Shown here piece by piece: positions 44,453 to 53,933 of a stretch of 64,000 bases of DNA (the first letter of the stretch is position 1; each line of letters begins with the position of its first letter). The stretch spans positions 1 to 64,000 of the forward strand of contig WSXZ01000030.1 of the NCBI GenBank assembly GCA_009773555.1. The letters are read 5' to 3'. The notes beneath the pieces are model-generated. The model saw nothing but the letters and a program-made list of their open reading frames with translations, did not search any database and was not told the origin of the DNA. The DNA comes from Methylocystaceae bacterium. GTDB lineage: Bacteria; Pseudomonadota; Alphaproteobacteria; Rhizobiales; Beijerinckiaceae. The translations under genes were made by a program, and so were the position numbers.

Positions 44453-46886
44453 GCTCGAAACGCTCATGTCCGTCCGCGGCATCAATTTCGCCCGGAGGCC
44501 GATATGCGCCGGCAATCGCGTCCACATTGCGGCAAAGCCCGGCGAGGATCGCGCGGGCGCGGCGCGAATCAAGGAGCGCGTCGATCGATTCTGGCAGTCT
44601 GCGGCGCCAGTTCAAGCGTTCGCGATCGGTGCCGGGCAAGTTGATCGCCTGCGTTTCCCCCGCGAGATCGTCGAGTTGCGCCATGGCGAGCAAGGACGGC
44701 GTGCGTGCGATGAAAGCATGGAGCGCCTGAGCCAAGAGATCATCGAAGGCGCCCGACGAACGGCGCCCATCATCGATCAGCGACTGCGCGCGAAGCGCTT
44801 CGAGGAGCGCGTCCTTTTCCGCGCGGCGCGCGGCGCGGGCGACTTCGGCCGTGTCTGGCGCAATCAGCCCCAAGGCTTGCTTCTCGGCGATGTCCGCCGC
44901 CGCCCACCAGCCTTCGAGCGTCGGCAAATCATGCGTCGAAACGCAGGCCATGGCTTTCTTGGGGTAGAGCGCCGGCGGCGTGAAGCCCTCTCCCGAACGT
45001 TCGAACCATAGAACCCGGTAGCTCAGCACGTCGGCATGGGCGATGCGCTCGTGGAAGCCCCACGGCGCCGTGCCGAGATCTTCGCCGACGACCACGCATT
45101 GGGCGCGTCGGCTTTCGAGCGCAGTTTGCCCCAGCAAGGTCTCGAAGGGATAGCTGAGATAGGCGCCGGCCGCAGGCTTTTCGCCGTCCGGAATGACGAA
45201 AAGCCGCGCGAGGCCCATGACGTGATCGATGCGCAGCGCGCCCGCATGGCGCATGTTGGCGCGCAACAGCTCCGCGAAATCGGCGCCGCCGCTTTTCTCC
45301 ATTTCGATCGGATTTGGCGGCGGCAATCCCCAATTCTGGCCCTCCCGACTGAAGGCGTCGGGCGGCGCGCCGATCGAGAAGCCGTCCACGAAACTGCCCG
45401 CGCGGCTCCAGCTCTCGGCGCCGTCGGGCGCCGCGCCGATGGCGAGGTCGCGGCAGAAGCCGAGCGACAGACCGGCGGCGCGCGCATCCTGCGCCGCATG
45501 TGCAAATTGCGCATCGGCGAGCCATTGCAGAAATTGGTGAAATTGGACGCGCGTCGCATGTTCGCGCGCGAAGGCGGTCAGCGCCGCGGCGCGCGCCTCC
45601 CGCAGCTCTTGCGGCCACATCCGCCAGCTTTGGCCGTTGCGCGCCTCGCTGACCGCCTCGAAGACGCAGAAACGCGCGAGCGCCGTCCCGCCTTGGTCAA
45701 TGAAGCGCTGGAACGATGCGGCGGGCGCGGCGTTCGGCTGGCGGCGCGAGAGATCAAGGAAGACGGCGAAGGCGCGTTCGAGCGCCGCCACCTTCAGCGC
45801 ATGAACGCCGGGATAGTCGACATCCGCGGCGACGCTGAGAGCCGCCGCGATCTTCTCGTCGACATCCATCGGCGCGCCGAGCGTGCGCTGCAATTCAGCG
45901 ACATCGATATAGAGCGGATCGAGGAAGCGCCGGTCGGACGGATAATACGGACTGACGCGCGTGCGATCTTGCGCAAACAGGGCGTGCAGCGGATTGATCG
46001 CGATGAGCGCGGCGCCGGCTTTGGCGCCAGCGCGCGCGAGTTCCGCGAGCGTCGAGAAGTCGCCGATCCCCTGATCGCCGTCGCGGCGAACGGAATAGAG
46101 CTGCGCCGACAGGCCGAATGCGCGGGCCGCGTCGTGAGGCAGATAACAGCCCGGCGGCGCGACGGTGAGCGCGCAGGCTTCGCCGCCCTCGAGCGAAAGA
46201 TGGTGGCGTCCGGCGGGCATCGGCGGCAGTCGCGCCTCGACGCCCTCGCAGCGCCGGCCATCCAATCCGCGCCAGTTGACCGGCGCGGCGTTCTCCGCGC
46301 GCAGCGCGACGCGCGAACAGCTTCCGTCTTCCTGCGTGACGACGATCCAGCTCGGCGTGCGTCCGTTGCGCGCGGCGAGCCTAAGCGCGAAGGACTCGCC
46401 CTCCTGCGCCGAAAGGCTCGCCGGCAACGTGCGTCTGTCGCGGAAGTCTGAAAGACGCGCGAGACTCTCGCGGGCCTCATCGAGCGTTCCGGCCGGAAAG
46501 CCGAGCTGCGCCAGCAGTGCGCAGACCGTCTCGCGCGGGACGTCGTGCAGCGCGCCTTCCACATCTCGCCATTGTCGTTCAACGCCGGTCGCCTCGGCGA
46601 GACGCGAGAGAATCTCTTCCGAAGCCCTTTCCTCGACGAGAAGCGCTACGGAGCGCGGCGCGACGGAAATGCTTCCTTCAATGTCTTCGTCCGCGCCGTC
46701 CTTCGCCGAATTGAACGCCAATTTCCAGCCGTGATTGTCGCGAGGGGGCGGCGGGCGCACGATAATCTCGTCGGCGCCGCGATGCAGAACGACGATGACG
46801 CGATCGCCTTCGGCATAAAGCGCGACGACAAGCGTTTGCGCCTCGCCGTCGCGCCAGTCGTCTTCGCGCATCGGCGCGCCGTCAGG
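44442..46886 (-). CDS. malQ: 4-alpha-glucanotransferase, joined in frame to the GlgX C-terminus
   Basis: MalQ moves alpha-1,4-glucan chains between glucans and frees glucose. From about 46640 downward the frame reads as MalQ: ILSRLAEATGVERQW at the start, then GIGDFSTLAELARAGAKAGAALI, SPYYPSDRRFLDPLYIDV, GALRIDHVMGLARLF, VVGEDLGTAP and CVSTHDLPTLEGWW. The first part (46640-46886) is the C-terminal tail of GlgX (MREDDWRDGEAQ to PRSVALLVEE), with no stop or start codon between. Fused GlgX-MalQ proteins are known in alphaproteobacteria, so this is probably one bifunctional gene with glgX upstream, broken only by a frameshift near 46890. The stop overlaps envC by 11 bases. Confidence 0.85.
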   Translation of the reverse strand, partial: PDGAPMREDDWRDGEAQTLVVALYAEGDRVIVVLHRGADEIIVRPPPPRDNHGWKLAFNSAKDGADEDIEGSISVAPRSVALLVEERASEEILSRLAEATGVERQWRDVEGALHDVPRETVCALLAQLGFPAGTLDEARESLARLSDFRDRRTLPASLSAQEGESFALRLAARNGRTPSWIVVTQEDGSCSRVALRAENAAPVNWRGLDGRRCEGVEARLPPMPAGRHHLSLEGGEACALTVAPPGCYLPHDAARAFGLSAQLYSVRRDGDQGIGDFSTLAELARAGAKAGAALIAINPLHALFAQDRTRVSPYYPSDRRFLDPLYIDVAELQRTLGAPMDVDEKIAAALSVAADVDYPGVHALKVAALERAFAVFLDLSRRQPNAAPAASFQRFIDQGGTALARFCVFEAVSEARNGQSWRMWPQELREARAAALTAFAREHATRVQFHQFLQWLADAQFAHAAQDARAAGLSLGFCRDLAIGAAPDGAESWSRAGSFVDGFSIGAPPDAFSREGQNWGLPPPNPIEMEKSGGADFAELLRANMRHAGALRIDHVMGLARLFVIPDGEKPAAGAYLSYPFETLLGQTALESRRAQCVVVGEDLGTAPWGFHERIAHADVLSYRVLWFERSGEGFTPPALYPKKAMACVSTHDLPTLEGWWAAADIAEKQALGLIAPDTAEVARAARRAEKDALLEALRAQSLIDDGRRSSGAFDDLLAQALHAFIARTPSLLAMAQLDDLAGETQAINLPGTDRERLNWRRRLPESIDALLDSRRARAILAGLCRNVDAIAGAYRPPGEIDAADGHERFEHGG

Positions 46887-48601
46887 ACGTGCGGCGCGCC
46901 GTCGAGAAAGCGATCCTCGCGCAAGGCTGCATGTCGCTTGCGCAGCGCGATGAGCTTCGACGTCGTCGCGAACAGTTCTTCGTCGGCGCGCGCCCAATCG
47001 ATCCATGAAAGGGCGTTGTCCTGCGCATAGGCGTTATTATTGCCGGACTGCGTCTTACCCAACTCCGCGCCCATCGCCAGCATCGGCGTTCCGCGAGAGA
47101 AAAGCAGCGTGGCGAGCAGATTGCGCGCATCCCGAGCGCGCGCCGCATGGATCGCGGCGTCTGCGCTCTCGCCTTCGGCGCCATTGTTCCAGGAAAGATT
47201 GTGGTCGGCGCCGTCGCGGTTCTCTTCGCCGTTCGCTTCATTGTGCTTATGCGCGTAGGAGACAAGATCGCGCAAAGTAAAGCCGTCATGCGCCGTAATG
47301 AAATTGACGCTGCGGGATGGGCGCCTGCGCGCAAACACGTCCTGCGAGCCGGCGAATCGCGTTGCGAGTTCGGCGACGCCGCAGGAGTCTCCGCGCCAGA
47401 AGCCCCGCGCGCCGTCGCGATAGCGATCGTTCCATTCGGCGAAAGGCTCGGGAAAGTCGCCGAGCCGATAGCCGCCTGGGCCCATGTCCCAGGGTTCGGC
47501 GATAAGCTTCAAGTCCCGCAACACCGGGTCTTGCAGGATCGCGGAAAGAAATGGCGCGTCGCGATCGTATCCCGAGGAACGACGCGCGAGCGTCGTCGCC
47601 AGATCGAAGCGAAAGCCGTCGACGCCGCCATAGAGCGCCCAGGCGCGCAGCGCATCCATGATGAGCCGCACGACAGGCGCAAGCGTGCAGTCGAGAACAT
47701 TGCCGCAGGCCGAGTCGTTGACGTAACGCGCGCGGTCGTCGGCGAGCCGATAATAGCTGGCGTTGTCGAGTCCCCGGAACGAGACGGTCGGGCCGAATTC
47801 GTCGCTCTCGCCGGTATGGTTGAACACGACGTCAAGAATGACTTCGAGCCCGGCGTCGTGGAGCCTGGCGACGGCTTCGCGAACTTCACGCCAGCCGCCC
47901 GGCGCAAGCCGCGGGTCGGGCGCCATCATGGCGATGGGATTGTAGCCCCAGTAATTGGAAAGGCCGAGCGGCGGCAAATGGCGCTCGTCGATCCACGCCG
48001 CGCAAGGCAAAAGCTCCAGCGTCGTGACGCCGAGTCGCGTCAGATGCGCGATCGCAGCGTCATGCGCGAGACCGGCGAAGGTCCCGCGCAGATGTTGCGG
48101 AATGTCGGGGTGGGTGGCGGTGAAACCCTTGACGTGAAGCTCGTAGATGAGCGTATCGCGCCAGGGATGCTTTGGCCGCAGCGACTCCGCAGGGACGGAC
48201 TTCGTGACAATCGCTTTCGGCACACGCGCGGCGCTGTCGGCGCGCGCCGTCTCGCCATAGGCGAATAGGGACGGATGAAGGAAGAAGGCGCGGTCGAGCG
48301 CGAGCGCGTAAGGGTCGACGAGCAGTTTGGCCGGATTGAAGCGATGGCCCGCCTCCGGCGCATCGGGTCCATAGGCGCGAAAGCCATAGCGCTGGCCTTC
48401 TTTGAGGCCCTCGAGATAACCATGAAAAATGTCGCCGCTGCGCGCCGGCAATTTGATCCGGGCGATCTCTTGATCAGCGTCATTGAAGAGACAAAGCTCG
48501 ATCGCCTCGGCGTGAGCGGAAAACACCGCGACATTGGCGCCGCGCTCATCCGGCGTGACGCCGAGCGGCTCCGGCGCGCCATCGGTGAGATGGCCGATCA
48601 T
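46887..48601 (-). pseudogene. glgX: Glycogen debranching enzyme GlgX part, frameshifted before its C-terminus
   Basis: GlgX removes the short branches left after glycogen phosphorylase. The sequence starts with a CBM48-like domain (GVTPDERGANVAVFSAHAEAIELCLF). The GH13 barrel follows: DTLIYELHVKGFT, NYWGYNPI, LDVVFNHTGES, VDGFRFDLA (nucleophile Asp), LIAEPWD (acid/base Glu) and NFITAHDGFTLRDLVSY. After RFLDGAPH the frame breaks near 46890 and about 10 residues seem missing; the C-terminus continues in the frame that runs into malQ. Two copies of GACGGCGCGCCG, 20 bases apart, sit exactly at the break, so slippage or collapse between them is a plausible cause. Confidence 0.85.
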
Positions 48602-48623
48602 GTGGCGCGGCTCCTGCCCGGTT

Positions 48624-48751
48624 CGTCATGCCCGCGCTTGTCGCGGGCATCCACGCGGTCCGATCGGGCGATATCATTGGAGGCTTTTCGCAAACTTGCA
48701 TCATTGCGCCAGATGAAGGCGTGGATGGCCGGCACAAGGCCGGCCATGACG
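48624..48751. repeat. REP-like palindrome pair, copy 4
   Basis: An ATGCCC-type palindrome at 48624-48655 and an inverted ATGGCC-type copy at 48719-48751 fill most of the gap between glgA and glgX. Confidence 0.8.
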
Positions 48752-48767
48752 GCGAATTTGCGAGCAG

Positions 48768-50225
48768 TCATCCAAGGTTCGCGGCGACCGCGTCCCGAAA
48801 AAGCCTTGCGTAGCGTCGCGCCGGATTGCGCCAGGAGACATCCGTTTTCATGCCGTTGACCTGAATCTTGCGCCACGTCTCGGCGTCCTCGAACAAACGC
48901 TCGGCGTCGCGCAGCGTGAGGGCGAGCGCATCGGCGGTCGTCGGCGAGAATTGCAGGCCGGTCGCGACGTCCGCATGCAGCGCCATCTCATTGGCGTCGA
49001 CGATCGTATCTTTCAGCCCGCCGACGCGCGAAACGATCGGCACGGCGCCATAACGCAGCGCATAAAGCTGCGTCAGTCCGCATGGCTCGAAGCGCGACGG
49101 AACGAGGAAGGCGTCGGCGCCCGCCTGGATCATATGCGCAAGCTCTTCGCTATAGCCGATATGAACGCCGACTCGGCCGGGATGCGCGGCCTCCGCGGCC
49201 GCAAATCCTTCTTCAAGCGTCTTGTCGCCAGCGCCGAGCAACGCAAGTTGCGCGCGTCCGCGCATCAGCTGCGGCGAAACGTCGAGCAGCAGGTCGAGCC
49301 CCTTCTGCCAGGACAGCCGGCTGACGACGCCGATAAGAAAGGCGTCGGGATCGACGCGCAGTCGCAGACGTTTCTGCAAAGCCGCCTTGTTCCTGGCGCG
49401 CGACGGCAGGCTCCAATGATCATAGCGCGTTCCAAGATGCGCGTCCGTCGCCGGATCCCACGTCTCTTCATCGACGCCGTTCAATATGCCGCTCACGCGA
49501 TCCGCGCGCGCGCGCAACAATCCCTCGAGGCCCATGCCGAATTCCGGCGTCTCGATCTCGCGCGCATAGCTTGGCGAGACAGTTGTGATGCGGTCGGCGA
49601 GCTGCAGGCCAGCCTTCAGGAAACCGATCGCGCCGTAATATTCGACGCCGTCGATATCGAAGGCGCGCGGCGGCAGGCGCAACGGCTCCAGCATTTCCTT
49701 GGGAAATTGCCCCTGGAAGGCGATGTTGTGGATGCTGACGATCGTCGCCGGGCGCGGCCGCTCCGCATAATGCATATAGGCCGGCGCGAGCGCCGCCTGC
49801 CAGTCATGCGCATGCACGACGTCGGGCGTAAATCCATCGAGCGCGCCGAGCCCGATCTGCGCGCCGGCCCAGGCGAGCGCGGCGAAGCGGAAGGCGTTGT
49901 CGGGGTAATCCGCGCCGTCCGGCCCGGTATAGAGCCCGCCTTCGCGCGCATAAAGATGCGGCGCGATGAGCGCATAGATCGCGAGTCCGTTATGGCGCGC
50001 CGCGTGGATCCAGGCCGGACCGCCGAAGAGATCTTCGAACTCAAGAACCGTTTCGCCCGCGCCCAGCGTGGCGATTACGTCGGGATAGCCGGGGATCAGC
50101 GTGCGCAGCTCGATGTTTTCAGCGGCGAGCGCATGCGGCAGCGCGCCGACGACATCGGCGAGTCCGCCGGTCTTGACGAAGGGCGCCATCTCCGAAGCGA
50201 TGGCGAGCGCGCGCAGCGAACTCAT
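48768..50225 (-). CDS. glgA: Glycogen synthase (ADP-glucose dependent)
   Basis: GlgA extends glycogen from ADP-glucose. The 485-residue protein is a GT5 GT-B enzyme with [19 protein letters not shown] at the N-terminus (the KTGGL motif binds ADP-glucose), [18 protein letters not shown] and the C-terminal nucleotide region [25 protein letters not shown] chose the ATG at 50225 ([13 protein letters not shown]), which overlaps the glgC stop by ATGA; the ORF-track start lies far inside glgC. It is part of the minus-strand glgP-glgB-glgC-glgA-glgX/malQ cluster. Confidence 0.96.
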   Translation of the reverse strand: MSSLRALAIASEMAPFVKTGGLADVVGALPHALAAENIELRTLIPGYPDVIATLGAGETVLEFEDLFGGPAWIHAARHNGLAIYALIAPHLYAREGGLYTGPDGADYPDNAFRFAALAWAGAQIGLGALDGFTPDVVHAHDWQAALAPAYMHYAERPRPATIVSIHNIAFQGQFPKEMLEPLRLPPRAFDIDGVEYYGAIGFLKAGLQLADRITTVSPSYAREIETPEFGMGLEGLLRARADRVSGILNGVDEETWDPATDAHLGTRYDHWSLPSRARNKAALQKRLRLRVDPDAFLIGVVSRLSWQKGLDLLLDVSPQLMRGRAQLALLGAGDKTLEEGFAAAEAAHPGRVGVHIGYSEELAHMIQAGADAFLVPSRFEPCGLTQLYALRYGAVPIVSRVGGLKDTIVDANEMALHADVATGLQFSPTTADALALTLRDAERLFEDAETWRKIQVNGMKTDVSWRNPARRYARLFRDAVAANLG

Positions 50226-51484
50226 ACGCCGAGCCTGTCGATCATCGGCTGGGTGATGAGACAGATCCCGCTCTCGGTGCGGCGGAAACGCGCGGCGTCG
50301 AACTCCGGGTCCTCCCCGACGATAAGGCCCTGCGGGATCTGCACGCCGCGGTCGACGACGACGTTGGTGAGCCGCGCCGAGCGGCCGACGTCGACATAGG
50401 GCAGGACGACGGCGTTCTCGACGGTCGCGTAGGAATTCACGCGCACGCCGGTAAAGAGCAGCGTTCGGCGCAGCGTCGAGCCGGAGACGATACAGCCGCC
50501 CGAGACGAGCGAGGACAGCGCCTGTCCGCGCCGTCCGACCTGATCGTGCACGAATTTCGCTGGCGGGGTGATTTCGGCATATGTCCAGATCGGCCAGTTG
50601 CGATCGTAAAGATCGAGCTGCGGCGTGAAGTCGGTGAGATCGATATTGGCCGCCCAATAGGCGTCCACCGTGCCGACGTCGCGCCAATAGGCGTTGGGTT
50701 CGCTCGCCGCGCGCACGCAGGAGCGCTCGAAATGATGCGCGACGGCTTTGCCATGCGAGACGATGTAGGGGATCAAATCCTTGCCGAAGTCATGCGTCGA
50801 GAGCGTCTCAGCGGCGTCGCGGCGCAATTGCTCGTAGAGAAACTTCGCCTCGAAAACATAGATGCCCATGCTGACGAGCGCGCGGTCCGGATGTCTCGGC
50901 ATCGCCGGCGGATCGCGCGGCTTTTCGATGAAGGAGATGATGCGGTCGTTTTCGTCGACATGCATGACGCCAAAGCCGGACGCCTCTGCGCGCAGCACCT
51001 CGAAACAGCCGATCGTCACGTCGGCGCCGGAATCCACATGCTGCTGCAGCATGGGCTCATAGTCCATCTTGTAGACGTGATCGCCCGCGAGCAGCACGAT
51101 ATATTTCGGATCATAGCTCTCGACGATGTCGAGGTTCTGATAGACGGCGTCCGCCGTGCCGAGATACCAGTGGTCTTCAGACACGCGCTGGCTCGCCGGC
51201 AGAATATCGAAGCTCTCGTTGCGTTCGGTGCGAAAGAAGCTCCAGCCGCGCTGCAAATGGCGGATGAGGCTGTGCGCCTTGTATTGCGTCGCGACGCAGA
51301 TGCGCCTGATGCCGGAATTCAGCGCATTGGAGAGCGCGAAGTCGATGATGCGCGACTTGCCCCCGAAATAAACCGCGGGCTTGGCGCGCCGGTCGGTCAA
51401 TTCCATTAGCCGCGCGCCGCGGCCGCCGGCAAGGACATAGGCCATGGCGTGGCGCGCGAGGGGCGGATTTTCAAAGGCCGACAT
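50222..51484 (-). CDS. glgC: Glucose-1-phosphate adenylyltransferase
   Basis: GlgC makes ADP-glucose, the committed step of glycogen synthesis. The 420-residue protein has the pyrophosphorylase motif [29 protein letters not shown], the substrate loops GTADAVYQN and [12 protein letters not shown], the Glu-Lys motif SFIEKP, and a C-terminal left-handed beta helix. In enteric enzymes this step is controlled allosterically by sugar phosphates; the N-terminal Arg-rich region here ([11 protein letters not shown]) fits that class. It overlaps glgA by four bases. Confidence 0.96.
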   Translation of the reverse strand: MSAFENPPLARHAMAYVLAGGRGARLMELTDRRAKPAVYFGGKSRIIDFALSNALNSGIRRICVATQYKAHSLIRHLQRGWSFFRTERNESFDILPASQRVSEDHWYLGTADAVYQNLDIVESYDPKYIVLLAGDHVYKMDYEPMLQQHVDSGADVTIGCFEVLRAEASGFGVMHVDENDRIISFIEKPRDPPAMPRHPDRALVSMGIYVFEAKFLYEQLRRDAAETLSTHDFGKDLIPYIVSHGKAVAHHFERSCVRAASEPNAYWRDVGTVDAYWAANIDLTDFTPQLDLYDRNWPIWTYAEITPPAKFVHDQVGRRGQALSSLVSGGCIVSGSTLRRTLLFTGVRVNSYATVENAVVLPYVDVGRSARLTNVVVDRGVQIPQGLIVGEDPEFDAARFRRTESGICLITQPMIDRLGV

Positions 51485-51540
51485 CGCCAGTTCCCATCAG
51501 ATCGATGACGTGGTGATCGCGCGAATGGGGCGCCTTCGCG

Positions 51541-51603
51541 CTCATGCTGAGGAGCCTGCGCAGCAGGCGTCTCGAAGCCCTTTCGGGCCTCCTCAGGATG
51601 AGG
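51541..51603. repeat. Palindromic intergenic repeat between glgB and glgC
   Basis: CTCATGCTGAGGAG and CTCCTCAGGATGAG, near-complements, enclose two smaller hairpins (CCTGCGCAGCAGG and GAAGCCCTTTCGGGCCTC). The core GGCGTCTCGAAG is shared with the repeat at 35.0 kb. The 177-bp gap holds nothing else. Confidence 0.65.
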
Positions 51604-51661
51604 AAATCTTTGCCCCGATCACTTGAAGCGGACATCTTCATCGCCCTGCTCGATTCGATCT

Positions 51662-53826
51662 TCATTCTAATTCATCGCTTTCGAATGCGAAGAAGAGAGT
51701 CGACAGCGGCGGCAGAAGAATCTCGGCGCTCGCGGGAAAGTCGCGGAACCCTTCGGCGCGCGCATGAATGGCGCCGAGATTGCCGAGTCCAGAGCCGCCA
51801 TAGACCGCAGCGTCCGAATTGACGAGTTCACGCCAGCGTCCTGCTCTCGGCAAGCCGAGCCGATAGGCGCTGCGCGTCACCGGCGTGAAATTCGATATGA
51901 CGGCGATCGCGCGGGAACGATCCGCGCCAAAACGCGCGAAGGCGAATACCGAACTCTCCGCGTCGTCCGCGACGATCCACTGGAAGCCTTCGGCCTCGCA
52001 GTCGCGCGCACCTGAAGTCCGCGATGCGGGGGAAAATCCAGTAACCACCAGTCGAGGCTGCTCGCGAAATTCCACTCGCCTGTCTGGCCGAATTCCTGAC
52101 CCATGAACAGGAGCTTCTTGCCGGGATGGCCCCACATGAATCCGTAATAGGCGCGCGCTGTCGCGAAGCGGCGCCATTCGTCGCCGGGAATTTTGCCGAT
52201 GACCGAACCCTTGCCGTGCACGACCTCGTCATGAGAGATCGGCAACACGAAGTTTTCGGTGAAGGCGTAGAGCAGACCGAAGGTCAGCTCGCTATGGCGC
52301 CATTTGCGATGGACGGGCTCGGACGAAAGATAGCGCAGCGAATCGTTCATCCACCCCATGTTCCATTTGAAGCCAAAGCCGAGTCCGCCCGCATATGTCG
52401 GCCGCGTCACGCCGCCCCAGGCGGTGGATTCTTCGGCGATCGTCACGACGCCGGGATAAAGCGCATAGACGCGTTCATTGAACCTTTGAAGAAAGGCGAC
52501 CGCGTCGCGATTGTCGTTTGAGCCGTCGGGATTGGGCGACCATTCGCCTGGCTTTCGCGAATAATCGAGATAGAGCATGGAGGCGACGGCGTCGACGCGC
52601 AGCCCGTCGACGTGGAAGCGGTCGAGCCAATAGAGCGCGCTGGCGATGAGGAAATTCGCCACTTCGCGCCGCCCATAATCATAGATCGCGGTATTCCAGT
52701 CGGGATGAAAACCGCGCTTGGGATCGGAATGCTCATAGAGCGGCCCCCCGTCGAATTGCGCGAGGCCATGTTCGTCGGTGGGAAAATGCGCCGGAACCCA
52801 GTCGAGAATAACGCTGAGGCCCGCCTGATGCGCGCGATCGACGAAACGGCGAAAGCCATAGGAGTCGCCGTGCCGCCGCGTCGGCGCAAAGAGCCCGATC
52901 GGTTGATAGCCCCAGGAGGCGTCGAGCGGATGCTCATTGATCGGCATCAGCTCGATATGGGTGAAGCCGAGATCGGCGACATAGGGCACGAGCTGATCGG
53001 CGAGTTCGTCATAGGTGAGAAAGCGCCCATCCTCGCCGCGCCGCCACGACGGTAGATGCACTTCGTAGACCGACATAGGCGAACGTCGCGGGTCAACTTC
53101 GGCGCGCGCGCGCATGTGACTCTCATCGCCCCATGGATAGGGCGCGTTCGACGCGACGACGGACGCCGTCGAGGGGCGCAGCTCCGCCTCGAAGCCGAGC
53201 GGGTCGGCTTTGAGCGGCAGAAGCTCGCCATGCCGCCCGATGATTTCATATTTGTAATTCGCGCCCGCCCCAACGCCGGGAATGAAGATCTCCCAGACGC
53301 CGCTGTCGATCCGCTTGCGCATCTGCGCGCGGCGCCCGTCCCACTGGTTGAAGTCGCCGACGACGGAGACGCGTCTGGCGTTTGGCGCCCAGACGGCGAA
53401 ATGCGTTCCGTCGACGCCCTCATGCGTCAGCACATGCGCGCCGAGCTTTTCGTAGAGCTTTTGATGCGCGCCTTCGACGAGAAGATGGTCGTCCGTCGAG
53501 CCGAGCACGGGCGAAAAGGAATAAGGGTCGGCGAACTCCCATCGCGCGGCGTCGTTCGAGGCGCGCAGGCGATACGGCGCGCGCGCCTTCAGCGGCGTCA
53601 CCCCTTCGAAGAAGCCGTCGGCGCGAACGCGACCCAGCGGCGCGATCGTGGCGCCGTCCGGCGCAATCGCCTCCACGCGCGTCGCGCCTGGAACGAACGC
53701 GCGAATGACGTAGCCTGCGGGCGTTTCATGCAGGCCGAGCACGGCGAACGGGTCGCCATGACGCGCGCCGAGGATGGCGTCGATGTCGTCCGCGGAAGCG
53801 CGCCAGTCGGCTTTTGTCACTCTCAC
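51662..53826 (-). pseudogene. glgB: 1,4-alpha-glucan branching enzyme, frameshifted with short internal loss
   Basis: GlgB introduces alpha-1,6 branches into glycogen. The N-terminal CBM48 domains and GH13 barrel are intact: [63 protein letters not shown] (nucleophile Asp), TIAEESTAW (Glu) and [14 protein letters not shown]. After [15 protein letters not shown] the frame changes near 52035 and about 16-17 residues are missing. The protein then resumes with [24 protein letters not shown] and runs to a normal end. The total length is about 49 bases short of a usual gene. A repeat separates it from glgP upstream. Confidence 0.88.
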
Positions 53827-53842
53827 GTCCTTGAAGCCGCAT

Positions 53843-53924
53843 CGTCATTGCGAGGAGCGAAGCGACGAAGCAATCCAGATATGATCGAACGCCGCTGGAT
53901 TGCATCGCTTCGCTCGCAATGACG
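53843..53924. repeat. Palindromic repeat between glgP and glgB
   Basis: CGTCATTGCGAGGAGCGAAG... and its complement ...CTTCGCTCGCAATGACG face each other, with inner arms AGCAATCCAG and CTGGATTGC. I recall the TCATTGCGAG...GCAATGACG form as a repeat type in many Hyphomicrobiales genomes. Confidence 0.75.
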
Positions 53925-53933
53925 CAGTCTTAC

